64,000 nt of DNA from Enoplolaimus lenunculus (taxonomy: Eukaryota > Nematoda > Enoplea > Enoplida > Thoracostomopsidae). The notes under the pieces were generated by a model, which was not told the DNA's origin, searched no databases, and was given only the letters and a program-made list of their open reading frames with translations. The position numbers were made by a program, and so were the translations under genes. Position 1 is the first letter of the stretch. Each line of letters starts with the position of its first letter. Of this stretch, positions 43,867 to 54,530 are shown piece by piece. The stretch covers positions 186,001 through 250,000 of the forward strand of contig JASANG010000566.1 of the NCBI GenBank assembly GCA_030248215.1. Reading direction: 5' to 3'.

Positions 43867-44022
43867 GCGCGTAGCTATCTCACCATGCTGGGGGGGGGTA
43901 AAATTTTTTAGGAGGGGCATTCAAGGATTTTTGGTGACTTACAAGCAAGGTTGAAAATTTGCTATGGGGGCCAAAATTTTTCCTGGAGTGACTGAGCCGC
44001 CCCCCCTGGCGCGACCTTGGCC
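43867..44022 (+). mobile_element. GTAGCCAGCTCACC element
   Basis: GCGTAGCTATCTCACCATGC with the CATTCAAGGATTTTTGGTGA block and GAGCCGCCCCCCCTGG end. Confidence 0.7.
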
Positions 44023-44424
44023 CGTTCTGACAGTATTGTAGTCCCGTGAGAAAACACGAAACGCTTAAAAGATACATGGATCTAAAGTATGCATGGAAAT
44101 ATACCGCCCAGTATTGGGGTGGCATGCAGTGATTTATGTTCCTAAAAATTTATACCGTCGTTCAATGCGTATTTATTGACTCTTAAAAATATATGTTTCT
44201 GCGAGTTTCAGTGTCGTATTTTACCAAATTGGCCGAATCCTGTAATATGGAAATTTAAAATTTGGGTTCATATTAATTATAATGGCTGGGTGACCTGCAC
44301 ACTAAACCTAAGCCTAAGTCTTAGCCAAAATCTAAGTCTAAATAGAAAGCGTAAGCGTTAAATGCACCCTATGCAGAGGCCTCGCATTTTACAAGTGCAC
44401 GGTCTGATGTCTCCTAATGGGCAG

Positions 44425-44985
44425 GTTTCAGGATACAACCGGAATTATAAAATACCGGAACAGGAGCCGGAACCGGAAAATGAAAAATATTTGTTACCGA
44501 AAAATACATTTTTAAAGCTATTTTATCGCTTTTAATGCGAAAATCGTATAATTTTTCGGTTTGAATTATATGTTGAACACAGGATTGAAGGATTTCTGCC
44601 AACCGGAACCGTTGTATACTTATGATGAGCCATTTGGTTGTTCCTCTGCACACTTTTACATTATTAAAAATTGAAATCATACACACCATTAACAATGCCA
44701 AAATCCTTAAACAGATGCAGTAGCTGAAAAACGTATGATAAATTATGGAGTATAACTAAACTTTAGAATTTTGGCAATACACGCTTAATAGACAATTTTA
44801 GAAAAATAAGTTGTTCAAATAATATGTCAATTTTTCTTATATTTTCAAATGAGAAAATGTTTTAATACCGAGTATGCAGGAAAATTCCGATGAAGAAATA
44901 CCGGATGTATTACCAGAACCGTACAATGAAAAATACCGCATTACCCTACCGGAACCACAATTCCGGTTCCACCCAGGCAGGATCC
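44425..44985 (+). repeat. CCGGAACCGGA-type dispersed repeat
   Basis: Begins ATACCGGAACAGGAGCCGGA and ends ACCGGAACCACAATTCCGGT; related words flank AT-rich interiors at 38190, 48185-48430 and 51440-51830. Likely a degenerate terminal-repeat family. Confidence 0.45.
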
Positions 44986-45221
44986 TACAAACAGCAGAAA
45001 TTGTGTAAAAAATGCTTGTGGTTGTAGGCTTTTAACTGTCAAAAATTAAACTCTTAATACCTTAAGACGATTGGTATTAGAAGTTTTTCAAAATGGCGTT
45101 CTATATTATATTGCCACCCCCCGCATATATTTTGTATCCCGCATTGCATTTTAAAATATCCTTGTATCATTTTAAAGCATCATCCCTGGTGTGGTCGGAA
45201 ATGGCTGATTTTAATTTTCGT

Positions 45222-45341
45222 GGAAAATTTTTTAGCTCCCTAGAAGATTTTCAACCTTGCTTGTAAGTCATCGAAAACCTTTAAATGCCGCTCCTGAAAA
45301 ATTTTCAACCCCCAGCAAGGTGAGCCGGCTACGGTTCTGGC
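45222..45341 (-). mobile_element. GTAGCCAGCTCACC element
   Basis: TTGCTTGTAAGTCATCGAAA and GCAAGGTGAGCCGGCTACGG; directly upstream of the possible exon at 45375. Confidence 0.7.
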
Positions 45342-45374
45342 TGAGTCGAATGATACTAAATTACTTACAATCAG

Positions 45375-45513
45375 ATAACAACTGCTTCAAGTGTTATGAT
45401 CGAAAATTTGGAATTGCTACAAATCAATCATTTGACCACAATTCACAAACCGCTGGAATTAACAGTAAAACTGTTAGAACCACTCGACTCAGCGTTGCAA
45501 GCTGCGTCAAATG
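45375..45513 (+). CDS. Possible exon 1 of an unidentified gene
   Basis: Acceptor ttacaatcag then ITTASSVMIENLELLQINHL and TTIHKPLELTVKLLEPLDSA up to LQAASN, donor AATG|gtatat (phase 1). Leucine-rich, helical in appearance. The phase fits the exon at 45855-46009. No domain recognised. It directly follows a GTAGCCAGCTCACC repeat (45222-45341). Confidence 0.3.
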
Positions 45514-45854
45514 GTATATAAATTAGCTAACTTTTTGAGAAAATTTTTACGTTTCCACGGGGAAGAAAAGGCGGCATGGAGTGTTACGAGTTGAGTTCGA
45601 CTCCACGGGCACAAGTGCTCACGTTGAAACGGGTAATACTCGTAACGAATCATTATAGTGGCTCTTTCTTTCAAAGCATCAATAACGACGGCGAGCGAGG
45701 TGCCCGACCTTCACACATCTTCGTCCTAATTGACAAAGGAGTATGAACAACATTAAATAATTCTATGTGAAGCAGTACCATATAGAGCCCTTCACGAAAA
45801 TTTTGCTACGGATGCGATGGGGCTTGAACCCATAATGTACGGATTATGTTTCAG

Positions 45855-46009
45855 TGGATAATAATTTACAAGCCAGTAAACCATTATGGTTAATTTTGGG
45901 AAGTACTGATTGCGATCTTCAACCTAGTTTTACACAAGAATTTGCAAGATACTTTTCCAATTGTTACGAAAGCTTTTCGGATTTATTTTATTCTGATGGT
46001 TTCTGTAAG
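45855..46009 (+). CDS. Possible exon 2 of an unidentified gene
   Basis: Acceptor ggattatgtttcag then VDNNLQASKPLWLILGSTDC, continuing DLQPSFTQEFARYFSNCYES and ending FYSDGFCK, donor TGTAAG|gttttg (phase 0). Joined to the previous exon it gives about 97 residues without a stop. The protein is not recognised. The following intron holds the GACAAGTTGTCG repeat array. Confidence 0.3.
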
Positions 46010-46019
46010 GTTTTGACCT

Positions 46020-46275
46020 CGTCAACTAACGGCGATAAGGTGTCAGGTCGACAAGTTGTCGCACTCACTGGCAGTGCGACAAGTTGTCGGGTCGACAAGT
46101 TGTCGCACTCACTGGCAGGCGACAGGTTGCGGGGCCGACGAGTTGTTACAGCGACAAGTTGTCGCACTCACTGGCAGTGCGAGAAGTCGTCGGGTCGACG
46201 ATTTGTCGGGAACGACGAAATGTTGGGCTAAAAATTGTCGGTCGACGAGTCGTCGGGCGACGAATTGTCGTGATA
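46020..46275 (+). repeat. GACAAGTTGTCG palindrome array
   Basis: GTCGACAAGTTGTCGCACTC and ACTGGCAGTGCGACAAGTTG alternate about three times, followed by GACGAGTCGTCGGGCGACGA. The overlapping long frames are by-products. Related to 16985-17200. Confidence 0.65.
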
Positions 46276-46442
46276 CCAATTGCAAGACAGTGCGAAGCGC
46301 TTCACAGTTCGTCGGTTGCCGGGCGGTTTAATAACTTGGCGTTGCGAGACAAACCTAATTTTAAAACGTTCACGGGATTCAAAAATATTTTTTGAGGTGT
46401 TAGAATGCAAACACACTCATTTACCCTTGGTTTTGTTCGCAG

Positions 46443-46468
46443 AATCTCGTTTTGCATGTACTCACTCT
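46443..46468 (+). CDS. Possible short exon 3 of an unidentified gene
   Basis: A strong pyrimidine-rich acceptor (ttggttttgttcgcag) opens a phase-0 frame NLVLHVLTL that follows the phase-0 donor at 46009. A weak donor (ACTCT|gtataa, phase 2) would join it to 47254-47360; otherwise the frame ends at TAA 46479-46481, which would make this the last exon. Confidence 0.2.
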
Positions 46469-46829
46469 GTATAAAACTTAAACTTAAACTTAAATTATAG
46501 CTTAACTAAACTTGAATAGTTTAAGTAAAACTCAAATGGCTGGACGGACTATTTAAACTAGAATTTCAAGTTATACATAACATATTTTTAAGTTTAATGT
46601 GAGTTTAGTAAAGTTATCTTTGCTTTTAGTAACGGATCCAGCTGAGAAATTATGTGTATCTATGAGGTCATTAAGTTTAGCTTAAACTGAAAATATGTAA
46701 GATTTTAAATGAGTTTAAGCGTAAACTTACCCAACTACTTTAATACTGCATATAAATGCAGGTGTTTCAACATTTGTATACATATGTAAAATACATGCCT
46801 GGGTCACCGATAGTGTCCTGTACCACTCC

Positions 46830-47031
46830 GGCCCATGTAAAGATCAGGGGCGGAGAGTTTTTCTGTCGGACTAGAATAGAGTAAGTTTAAGCTTTAAACT
46901 GTTTTCTTTTGGCTTAAGCTTAGACTGAGGCTTAGGCTTAGGAATATGCACATTTTTACGCTTAGGTTTAGGCTTAGGCTTAGAAATATGCTCATCATAA
47001 TACTGTTCTGCGCCTGTTCTTTACATAGGCC
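46830..47031 (-). mobile_element. TTAGGC-array element, type A, 8-bp duplication ACCACTCC
   Basis: GGCCCATGTAAAGATCAGGG to GTTCTTTACATAGGCC; ACCACTCC at 46822-46829 and 47032-47039. Confidence 0.94.
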
Positions 47032-47253
47032 ACCACTCCTAACGATCGTAGTCTAAATTTTTGTCGCAGCGTGCAATCCTTTGCATGCTCATGTCAAACC
47101 AAAAACTAATATTTGAGTATAAACGTCAATTTGAACACTGCAATATTTACTAAACGATGGTTACTTTTGCTGTTGCATAAAGATAGCAACTGACTGCAAC
47201 TGCAAAAAAATTGCAAAAGCGTTTTAGACAGCTTTGTGGCATGTGCCTTTCAG

Positions 47254-47360
47254 AGAATACGAGCACGCAATGTCTTCTTCAACCGCATTTGAATTTTTTT
47301 TGTCCATGCGTTTAATTGTAAATTTTGAAACTGCACAAAATGACCAAAAGTTTCATGCTG
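47254..47360 (+). CDS. Possible exon 4 of an unidentified gene
   Basis: Acceptor gtggcatgtgcctttcag then EYEHAMSSSTAFEFFLSMRL and IVNFETAQNDQKFHA, donor GCTG|gtgttg (phase 1). Phase agrees with the candidate exon at 46443-46468. Immediately downstream lies the end of a TTAA-flanked tRNA-like element, so the frame beyond 47360 is repeat. Confidence 0.2.
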
Positions 47361-47374
47361 GTGTTGCCCCGTGC

Positions 47375-47426
47375 CGATACACTGCGCTGAGTTGTCTACA
47401 GGCAACTCAATGTGAGAAGGGGTTAT
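47375..47426 (+). mobile_element. Solo end of a TTAA-type tRNA-like element
   Basis: ATACACTGCGCTGAGTTGTC and CAATGTGAGAAGGGGTTA match one end of the family; the rest is missing. A 25-base direct duplication (TAGTAAACTGAAAATTTTTC plus five) at 47430-47484 joins it to the next complete copy. Confidence 0.6.
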
Positions 47427-47480
47427 AGATAGTAAACTGAAAATTTTTCGCTTAAAAATAGTAAACTGAAAATTTTTCGC

Positions 47481-47738
47481 TTAACCCTTTCTCACATGAA
47501 TATTTTCTATTTCCCCTGAGGCTTACTTTTATACTAGGTTTCGAACTCCAGTGACTGAAATGGGAGGCGTATACCATCAGCACTCAGCTATAGGAGCTTG
47601 ACGCTCGAACCCGAGGGGGCTCTCACGTCTTGTGGTGTTTTAGTACTATGTATACGTGTTGCAATTGTTAAACACGGTGTGATATAAACTATTTAACGTA
47701 TATACACTGCGAGGCAACTCAATGTGAGAAGTGGTTAA
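47481..47738 (-). mobile_element. TTAA-flanked element with tRNA-like core, copy 2
   Basis: TTAACCCTTTCTCACATG to CAATGTGAGAAGTGGTTAA; core with reversed B box (GGTTTCGAACTCC, 47537-47549) and A box (GCACTCAGCTA, 47580-47590). Confidence 0.82.
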
Positions 47739-47899
47739 GGTTTATTAACAACATGGGGTTGAGACAAGACGCAACATTAACTACGGACATCTTTGCATTC
47801 TTCTTTGACTGTGAAAATCGTTTCTATTGCACTCACATATTTCTATGTAATGAAAATAGTCCTTGACCAGCACAGATATGTTTTTGCCATTCCACAACT

Positions 47900-48056
47900 A
47901 TAAGCATATTCCTAAGCCTAAGCCTTAGCCTAAGAATAAGTGCAAGAATGAGCTTTACATTTAAGTCTAAGTCTATTCCCTAGCAAAAAAATAAGCGGAA
48001 GTTTACTCCATTGCAGTCCCACAGAAAAACGTTCCGACCGCGATCTTTACATGAGC
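47900..48056 (+). mobile_element. TTAGGC-array element, type A, worn
   Basis: ACTATAAGCATATTCCTAAG to GATCTTTACATGAGC; left terminal repeat lost. Confidence 0.7.
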
Positions 48057-48468
48057 AGCCCAGGCTCCAGCTGCGGGTCTGGTAGAATCTTTGACGGAGC
48101 TTCCGACAATTTCGGTAGTTAAATTTTACATAATCTTGCAAAATTTATCTGTTTAGCGTGTTTCGTTTTACTTTTGTCACGATTTTCAGGAAAGAATTTT
48201 CGAACTTTATCAGAAGATTAGGGTAGAACCCAACAACTTAACAACATATTGCAGATATTGGCTAAAATTAACTTATTAACCATCATTTTTGATTTCGCCT
48301 CACCTCCGGCTCTGTAAAGTTTCGTTGACCTAAGCCTCCGGTATTTTTCACCTCCGTTTGCACCCTGTGATGAGAACTTATTGTGAGTAGGCATCATACA
48401 ATCTTTAAATTTCAATATTCGTTTTGGCTGCTTTTCCAACTTTAAACTAATTTCAATTAACCTACCTA

Positions 48469-48912
48469 CTGTAGCGACCGGAATAAGAGGGGGTTATAAA
48501 TGGGGGGAGGGCCCATTTTGAGTTCCAATGAATAGGTGTTCGTATCCTTAATAATAGTCCGTAAGTGGATAGAGTCCCTTAACCCTAATTAGAGTCCCTA
48601 AATATCAACTATCCATAATTGTAACGCATAAATGATTCCAGTACAAAATAAAGTTGAGTTCGAAACTTTAAAGCGTATTTAAGTTTTGAAAATACATTCC
48701 TATGTATAACATTGCATTATCGCTCAAGCTATTTACACAAGTGAAACAAAGGTTTGATTCAATGGATAGTTGCAATATCGGATATATATCTGTAACGAAT
48801 ACTGGCGGAGCGTGGGCTAAAAATAAACAACAGTCCGTAACCGTATAACAGGGGGGTACACTCTCGAGACGCCAAATAAATATCAGTCCCCCTCTTATTC
48901 GGGTCACTACAG
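48469..48912 (-). mobile_element. TA-flanked CTGTAGTGACC element
   Basis: CTGTAGCGACCGGAATAAGA to TTATTCGGGTCACTACAG; TA at 48467-48468 and 48913-48914. 444 bp. Confidence 0.87.
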
Positions 48913-49298
48913 TACTATATAACTTTTCCCGTTGCTATTTTGGCATTTTGTTGGTGGTGCAAAAATAACTGAACTAAACAAATATGCTACTTATACGCAA
49001 TAGCCAGAAATATGAATACCTGGTTTATTAAAATACAAACCAGTCACACCGGCTCATGCTTTAAGAATGGCAGGGTGTGCCGCTATAGCTGAAGTCGTAC
49101 AGGTCTTTCTATATACTTGAATAAGCAAATGACAATATATACAGGTTTATAAGGTTCTCGCTTCGCTACGTTTTCTGCTTTCGGTCGTGCTCTGAGTGTG
49201 TGTCTATGAAGTTTTTCTTACTAATAAAACTGTATGTATAAAATGTTGACATGCTCATGCTAACTTAGTAGAGCTATGAAATTAGACGTTTTGATCAA

Positions 49299-49455
49299 AA
49301 TATAGAACAGAACTGTAACAGTAGTATAAGCATATTCGTAAGCATAAGTCTAAGCCAAAGCCGTAGCCTAATCATGAGCTTATACCTCGGCTTAAAGCCT
49401 AAGCGTAAGCCTAAGCAAAATAATAGTCTAAAGGTTTAGGTTTACTCGACCCGTG
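49299..49455 (+). mobile_element. TTAGGC-array element, type C, worn
   Basis: ATATAGAACAGAACTGTAAC, AGTAGTATAAGCATATTC and AGCAAAATAATAGTCTAAAG; terminal bases lost on both sides. Confidence 0.7.
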
Positions 49456-49560
49456 GTGCCATGAGCAATTCGGCAAGTAATTATCACTATTGGAAAATAG
49501 CAGTTATTCCTCGTCTCTCTAGAAATGTCAGAGGAGATATGTCCGTCCTATCTTGGCGCT

Positions 49561-49786
49561 GGCCAATGTAAAGAACAGGGGCGGAATAGTATTATAAGCG
49601 CATTCCTAAGCGTAAACCTAAGCCTAAGCCTAATCCTAAGCCTAATCCTAAACCTAAGCCTAAGCGTAAAAATGAGCATATTCCTAAGCCTAAGCTTAAG
49701 CCAAGCATAAAATTAGTTTAAAGCTTAAACTTACTACTGTTTTCTAGTCCCACAGAAAAACGTTCCGCCTCTGACCTTTGCATGGG
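49561..49786 (+). mobile_element. TTAGGC-array element, type A
   Basis: GGCCAATGTAAAGAACAGGG to CTGACCTTTGCATGGG; no clear duplication. Confidence 0.88.
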
Positions 49787-49909
49787 TCTGGTCAATTGTA
49801 TGCAGTTACTGTTTATATACAGAGTCGCCGAAACCAAATCCTTCAGAGTTAAAAGTAGGACAAGAAATAGATTGTTCGTAAAATCGTTGTATCTCAGCTG
49901 TGGTTTACT

Positions 49910-50191
49910 TCAACGTAGGTTGAAAAACGCGCAGTGCCGACAATTTCTTTGGACGTGTGACTTGAATACATAACAGATTCTTTCATTATTTATATTATAT
50001 ACCGTTGTATTTCTGTAGAACGCTAGTTTGTACTTTGAGTTTACTAGGATACTTTCTTGATCATCAACTCTACAGGGTATAATCCCACCCGATATTTCTG
50101 AAGAAACACAAAAGTCTTTGTTTACTGGGTTTAGAATATTTTCATGGATTCGAAAGGTCCAAGTTCTGGGCAATGTTCGGAATTTCACCAA
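49910..50191 (-). CDS. Possible exon, unidentified
   Basis: Minus-strand frame; after an internal acceptor (gtgtttcttcag) it reads ISGGIIPCRVDDQESILVNS then KYKLAFYRNTT, where a GT follows (ACAACG|gtatat). The IPCRV piece recalls Ig domains of VEGFR/PDGFR-type receptors, but the spacing to the next cysteine is too short if read straight through and no neighbouring exon was found. Weak. Confidence 0.2.
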   Translation of the reverse strand: MVKFRTLPRTWTFRIHENILNPVNKDFCVSSEISGGIIPCRVDDQESILVNSKYKLAFYRNTTVYNINNERICYVFKSHVQRNCRHCAFFNLR

Positions 50192-50543
50192 GAGTAAGGG
50201 TTACGCTATACTTGACGTCCGGCGCTGCCCATCACCGTGCGTCACCCGTACGGCGCCGTCCATCACCGTGCGTCACTATACGTTATTGTATGTGAGTTAT
50301 ATTTCACCAAGTGTAAGGGTTGCGCTATACTTGACGTCCGGCGCTGCCCATCACCGTGCGTCACCCGTACGGCGCCGTCCATCACCGTGCGTCACTATAC
50401 GTTATTGTATGTGAGTTATATTTCACCAAGTGTAAGGGTTGCGCTATACTTGACGTCCGGCGCTGCCCATCACCGTGCGATGATGGACGGCGTCGTCCGG
50501 GACACGGACGGCGCCGGACGTCAAAAAAGTATAGCGCAACCCT
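50181..50543 (+). repeat. 119-bp tandem repeat with GCM ends
   Basis: Three copies of a unit of about 119 bp starting at 50181, 50300 and 50419, each opening with TTTCACCAAGTGTAAGGGTT and GCGCTATACTTGACGTCC. The array closes with AAGTATAGCGCAACCCT, the inverse of its start, so the whole looks like a terminal-repeat element whose left part was tandemly copied. Confidence 0.82.
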
Positions 50544-50774
50544 AAATGACGTGTTCAAGGAATACCAGTAAAGCAGAACGATTCGTCGGCTGTGTTTGAA
50601 GAAAACTATTTAAACGTGATTCGCATTTATTTTTAGTACTGTTTGGTTTGTAGCTTTTTTACTTTATTTTCTTGTTTATTTGCTTGTTTGGTTGGTTGTT
50701 TATTCTTCCGCTTATAAATGTCAATATATCTCCATCGTGGTTTGACAGTGTTCACAAGACAGCGCCTAATTGCA

Positions 50775-50912
50775 CCGTTAGCCACGGGTGGCTAAACTAT
50801 AGCTCCCCATCTAGAAAATTTTCAACCTTACTCATAAGTCAACGAAAACGCTTGTCTGCCTCTCCTGAAAATTTTTTAAGCAACCCACCATCTAGCAAGG
50901 TGGCTATGGGCC
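50775..50912 (-). mobile_element. GTAGCCAGCTCACC element
   Basis: ATTTTCAACCTTACTCATAA and CTCCTGAAAATTTTTTAAGC with GCAAGGTGGCTATGGG end. Confidence 0.6.
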
Positions 50913-51106
50913 TGTGCCTAATTCTTGCACCCTAATCTGGTAAAACCATAATATTTTTTGTGCTCTCATTTGAAGACATGTATTTTACAAGTTCCGCTTA
51001 TAAGGTTTCTTGTGTTGGTTGCTGTTTGATTTTTTATTAGATAAACAAACCTATAAGCACGATGGCTAAGAACGAATGCCAACGCGGAACTAATTTTGGA
51101 CCAATT

Positions 51107-51322
51107 GGCCCATGTACAGAACAAGGCCGGATTGTTTTCCGGAGGGGCTATAATAGAGTCAGTTTAAGCTTTAGACTAATTTTTTTGCTTATGCTTTAGG
51201 CTTAGACTTAGGCTTAGGCTTAGTAATAGCCTCATCCATATGCTTAGGCTTAGGATTAGGCTTAGGCTTATGCTTAAGAATATGCTTATACTACTGTTTC
51301 GGCCCTGTTCTATACATGGGCC
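51107..51322 (-). mobile_element. TTAGGC-array element, type C, 8-bp duplication GACCAATT
   Basis: GGCCCATGTACAGAACAAGG to GTTCTATACATGGGCC; GACCAATT at 51099-51106 and 51323-51330. Confidence 0.94.
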
Positions 51323-51439
51323 GACCAATTGGAAATATTAAAGAGGTTTTTGTTTGCCGCGAAAGTTAACCAATTTACAAAGCTATGTAGCCTTTTTATC
51401 AGTGCAACGAGCTTTGTTGGTTTTGTAAGAGAGGAATAT

Positions 51440-51830
51440 CTAAAGTAGAGCAGGAGGTGAAAAATACCGCAGCCGGAGGTGAACAAAATTTGACGGAACC
51501 GGAGATGAAGCCGGAGGTGAGATGAAATTTAGACAGTTAAAGTGATGTTTAAATTGTTAATTTTAGCGAATATCTGTAATGTGTTGTTAGATCGTTTCGT
51601 TTCACGCTCATTATTATAAGTAATATCACCAATTCATTCCTCAAAATTTCTATCAAAAGTTGAAACGAAACACGCCAAACAGATAATTGTTGTAAAACTG
51701 TGCAAAATTTCACTACCGAAATTGTCAGAACCTCCGGCAAAAATTGTACAGGAACTGCCGGAACCGGAGGTCCATTTTTTTGCAAAGCCGGAGCCGGAGG
51801 CAGATCTCGGGTTGTACTCTGAATTTGAGC
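51440..51830 (-). repeat. Dispersed repeat with GGAGGTGA/CCGGAGCCGG ends
   Basis: GAGGTGAAAAATACCGCAGC at the left and CCGGAGCCGGAGGCAG at the right surround an AT-rich middle that is the inverse of 48185-48430 (TGTTTGGCGTGTTTCG-like words). The minus frame over 51549-51833 falls within it. Confidence 0.5.
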
Positions 51831-52051
51831 CATTTTGTAATATGGGCCTATGTCAAATATAGGCGAATGCTCGTTGAGAGACAGGGGGACTAAGTGACGT
51901 AAAGACTGTGAAGCATAGGGTTTACGCTTAGAATTGAGACCTTCCTTTAGGCGTAGGCTTGGACAGTTAGACTTAGTCGTTTTTGCTTAGGCTTAAATTA
52001 GGCTTTTGTTTAGTAGGCAAAATACCACAGTTTACAGGTTCGTTAATTTAT

Positions 52052-52114
52052 CTAAACCTACTCTTTTACAGACCCACCAGAAACCTGGACGCACCTAAAA
52101 GTAACATGGACCGA
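52052..52114 (+). mobile_element. TTAGGC-array element, type B, right end only
   Basis: AAACCTACTCTTTTACAGAC and CTAAAAGTAACATGGACC; a degenerate TTAGGC stretch lies to the left (51945-52015) in the opposite sense. Confidence 0.6.
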
Positions 52115-52277
52115 TGCATCCATAAACAAAACACCATGGAAATTTATTACAAGAACTGTTTAAGTAACCTCATGTGGCAAATTTTAATCAAAACCGTTTG
52201 ACGGCAGTTGGTTAACATGTGTCATGCTACGAATAGCACTACAGGATAAACAATTTATGCCTCGTTAATGCTGAGAA

Positions 52278-52486
52278 CACTGCAAAAAATGGTGAGTGAA
52301 ATTGACGCTCTCCGAAATAGACTCTACGAGACTACACAAACTGAGTCAAATTCGACTCCGCCAGAGTCAGATTTGACTCAGTGAGTCGTAAGTTTGACTC
52401 CAGCGGAGTCGAATTTGACTCATTTTATGTAGTACCGTAGAGCCTATTTCAGAACGAATCAATTTGACTCACCATTTTTTGCAGTG
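52278..52486 (+). mobile_element. CACTG-II foldback element
   Basis: CACTGCAAAAAATGGTGAG to CACCATTTTTTGCAGTG; the best-preserved copy (209 bp). Confidence 0.9.
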
Positions 52487-52867
52487 TAAAGTATTTTACA
52501 GATCAATCGGTAGAAAAGCCATGAATGTTAGTAAACTCTTGTAGTCACTGGTGGATCCAAGGATGGGAGCAGAAACTTGGCCTTGGGTCTCCAAACAGGG
52601 AATTCAAACACATAATTTTGTGTTATGTTTAGTAATAAAAATGCGGTTGACTTCTTGCTTGCTCGCAGTCATTAGAATGGTTCTGGTTTGCAAATAATGT
52701 TTTAACGTTTGATAAATATTGTTCAGAGCGTCATCCATGTGACAACGTCTTCGTCTTCGATGACCCATATAACATCTGAATCCAAAGTTTGTTGTAATTT
52801 CAGTACCATAAGCAGTGTGCAAGGGCGTATTTTTAATCAAGCTTAACATGATTTTAGCCTATTATTC

Positions 52868-53184
52868 AGGCTCGTAGCCAGCTCACCATGCTAGTCGTTG
52901 GCCAAAAAATTTTCAGGAGTGACATACACACTGTAAATTTCAGTGAGTTGACTTTAACTCAGAATGAGTTGAATCAACTCAAAATCAACTTAGATTGAGA
53001 ATCACATCAACTCAGAGTAAGTTAACGTTTACTGGTATTAATTCAGAAATAACCAACTCGCTAGCTGAATTGATTAATCAACTCATTTGAATTTACAGTG
53101 CAAGGGTTTTCAACAACGTACAAGGAAGGTTGAAAATTTGGCGGAGCAAAATTTTCAAGAGGGGACTACGCTCCCCTGGCCCTC
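52868..53184 (+). mobile_element. GTAGCCAGCTCACC element split by a CACTG-I element
   Basis: CTCGTAGCCAGCTCACCATG at the left and AAGGGTTTTCAACAACGTAC at the right are the two halves of one copy; a CACTG-I element sits between them at 52929-53100. The order is therefore family GTAGCC first, CACTG-I later. Confidence 0.85.
52929..53100 (-). mobile_element. CACTG-I element nested in another element, CA duplication
   Basis: CACTGTAAATTTCAGTGAG to GAATTTACAGTG, flanked by CA (52927-52928, 53101-53102). The host element shows that only two bases were duplicated. Confidence 0.9.
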
Positions 53185-53344
53185 CCTTGGGTGTATTATT
53201 CAAGCTTAAACGCTATCCATTGGCTTGTTATTTGCATTCAACATTTCTGTATTTTTCTGACCATTGTGACGAACCAGAAGCGTATACAGAAGAGCCGAAC
53301 GTATTTTAGCAAACCATGTAGCGTTCGTTTCGATAATACTCAGT

Positions 53345-54154
53345 CAGTGGCGTACCGAGAAATTTGGATTGGTGGGGCGCATCCTGCCAGGTTCGTGCCG
53401 TAGGTTTCCACCAAAACTGAAACTAGAACCATTTAACAGTGACTCATCTAAATTTTTGGCGTGAGATATATGAGATTGGTCACGTTTTCCTAATCGGCTC
53501 TGAGACCAATTTCAAGATTGACCTTTTGGTTCCCTTAAATTTTTAGCAGGCTGGGTAGCTGGGCCAAACCAAATTGTTCGTTACGTAAACATGATTTAAA
53601 GAAAATATCGCGAGCGAAACGAGAAAACAAAATACACACTATTAATACCTTTAACTTTAGTACAGAATTTCAGTGTAGGGTCTTTATTGGCGTACTTTTA
53701 TCTTAGAGTTTAACCAGAGTGTACTTAGGAAATCTCGTAGCCAGGATTCAGGGTGAGTTAAGAAATTGAGAGCGAAGCGAGCGCGAAGCTGTACATTGTT
53801 TCAGTATTAAATCATTCGGTAAGAGTCTCAAAATGTTTTTGTATTCATGGACTGCTTGGTCTAAATTACCATACCGGAACCCCCCGCCGTCAACCAATTG
53901 TGTAACCAGGAAGTTTTGCACAATTCTATTTCCTTTAGCTTTGAGTTGATTAGGTTTGGAAATTAGACGATCAAGTTTTTCCTTGAACGGTGCCAACGGC
54001 AAAATTTTTTGAAAATCGAATAATTAACAACCTCGCGATCGAAACGAGCGACAAGCTATGTGTAATTTTTGTATCTAATGTAAATTATGACACACTAACT
54101 GATTCCGATTGGGGGGGCGGCCACCTCGCCCACCCCCATCTCAGTACGCCCGTG
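53345..54154 (+). mobile_element. Probable hAT element, 8-bp duplication TACTCAGT
   Basis: CAGTGGCGTACCGAGA to TCTCAGTACGCCCGTG are inverted ends of hAT type, flanked by TACTCAGT at 53337-53344 and 54155-54162. 810 bp. A minus frame of 84 codons (53748-54002, FKEKLDRLISKPNQLKAKGN) is the only open stretch; no transposase motif is recognised. Confidence 0.82.
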
Positions 54155-54530
54155 TACTCAGTCAACGTTGCCAAAATTAAACATAAATAAATAAAACTTC
54201 CTTGTTGTCGAAAGCTTTAAACGCAAAAACAAAAATGTTTTAGCTTGACATTTATAAGCTTGCAGAGTATTACGAAACGTTGACTGTGAAATCCTAATAG
54301 TTTGATTTTCAATGGCTTCTTATAAATGCATATTTGCCTATAATTCATCTTAAGCAAACTTTTCGTTTAGAAACGTATTTCGTGTTTGAATTTAATACAC
54401 ACGTTCGTTTAATGTTTCCGGCTTACATGTTATTTTCAGATATATCAATGGTATAATGTTCAGTAAAATGTCAACGTACAACCTTGGAAAATTTTGTGTA
54501 ACTTTCTAAAATTTGATGAAACCTTAAAGC

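Noticed and set aside
52604-52849. 81-codon minus frame with CYMGHRRRRRCHMDD
   Set aside because: It has an ATG and looks protein-like, but no family, splice context or signal peptide was found and its length is within chance expectation.
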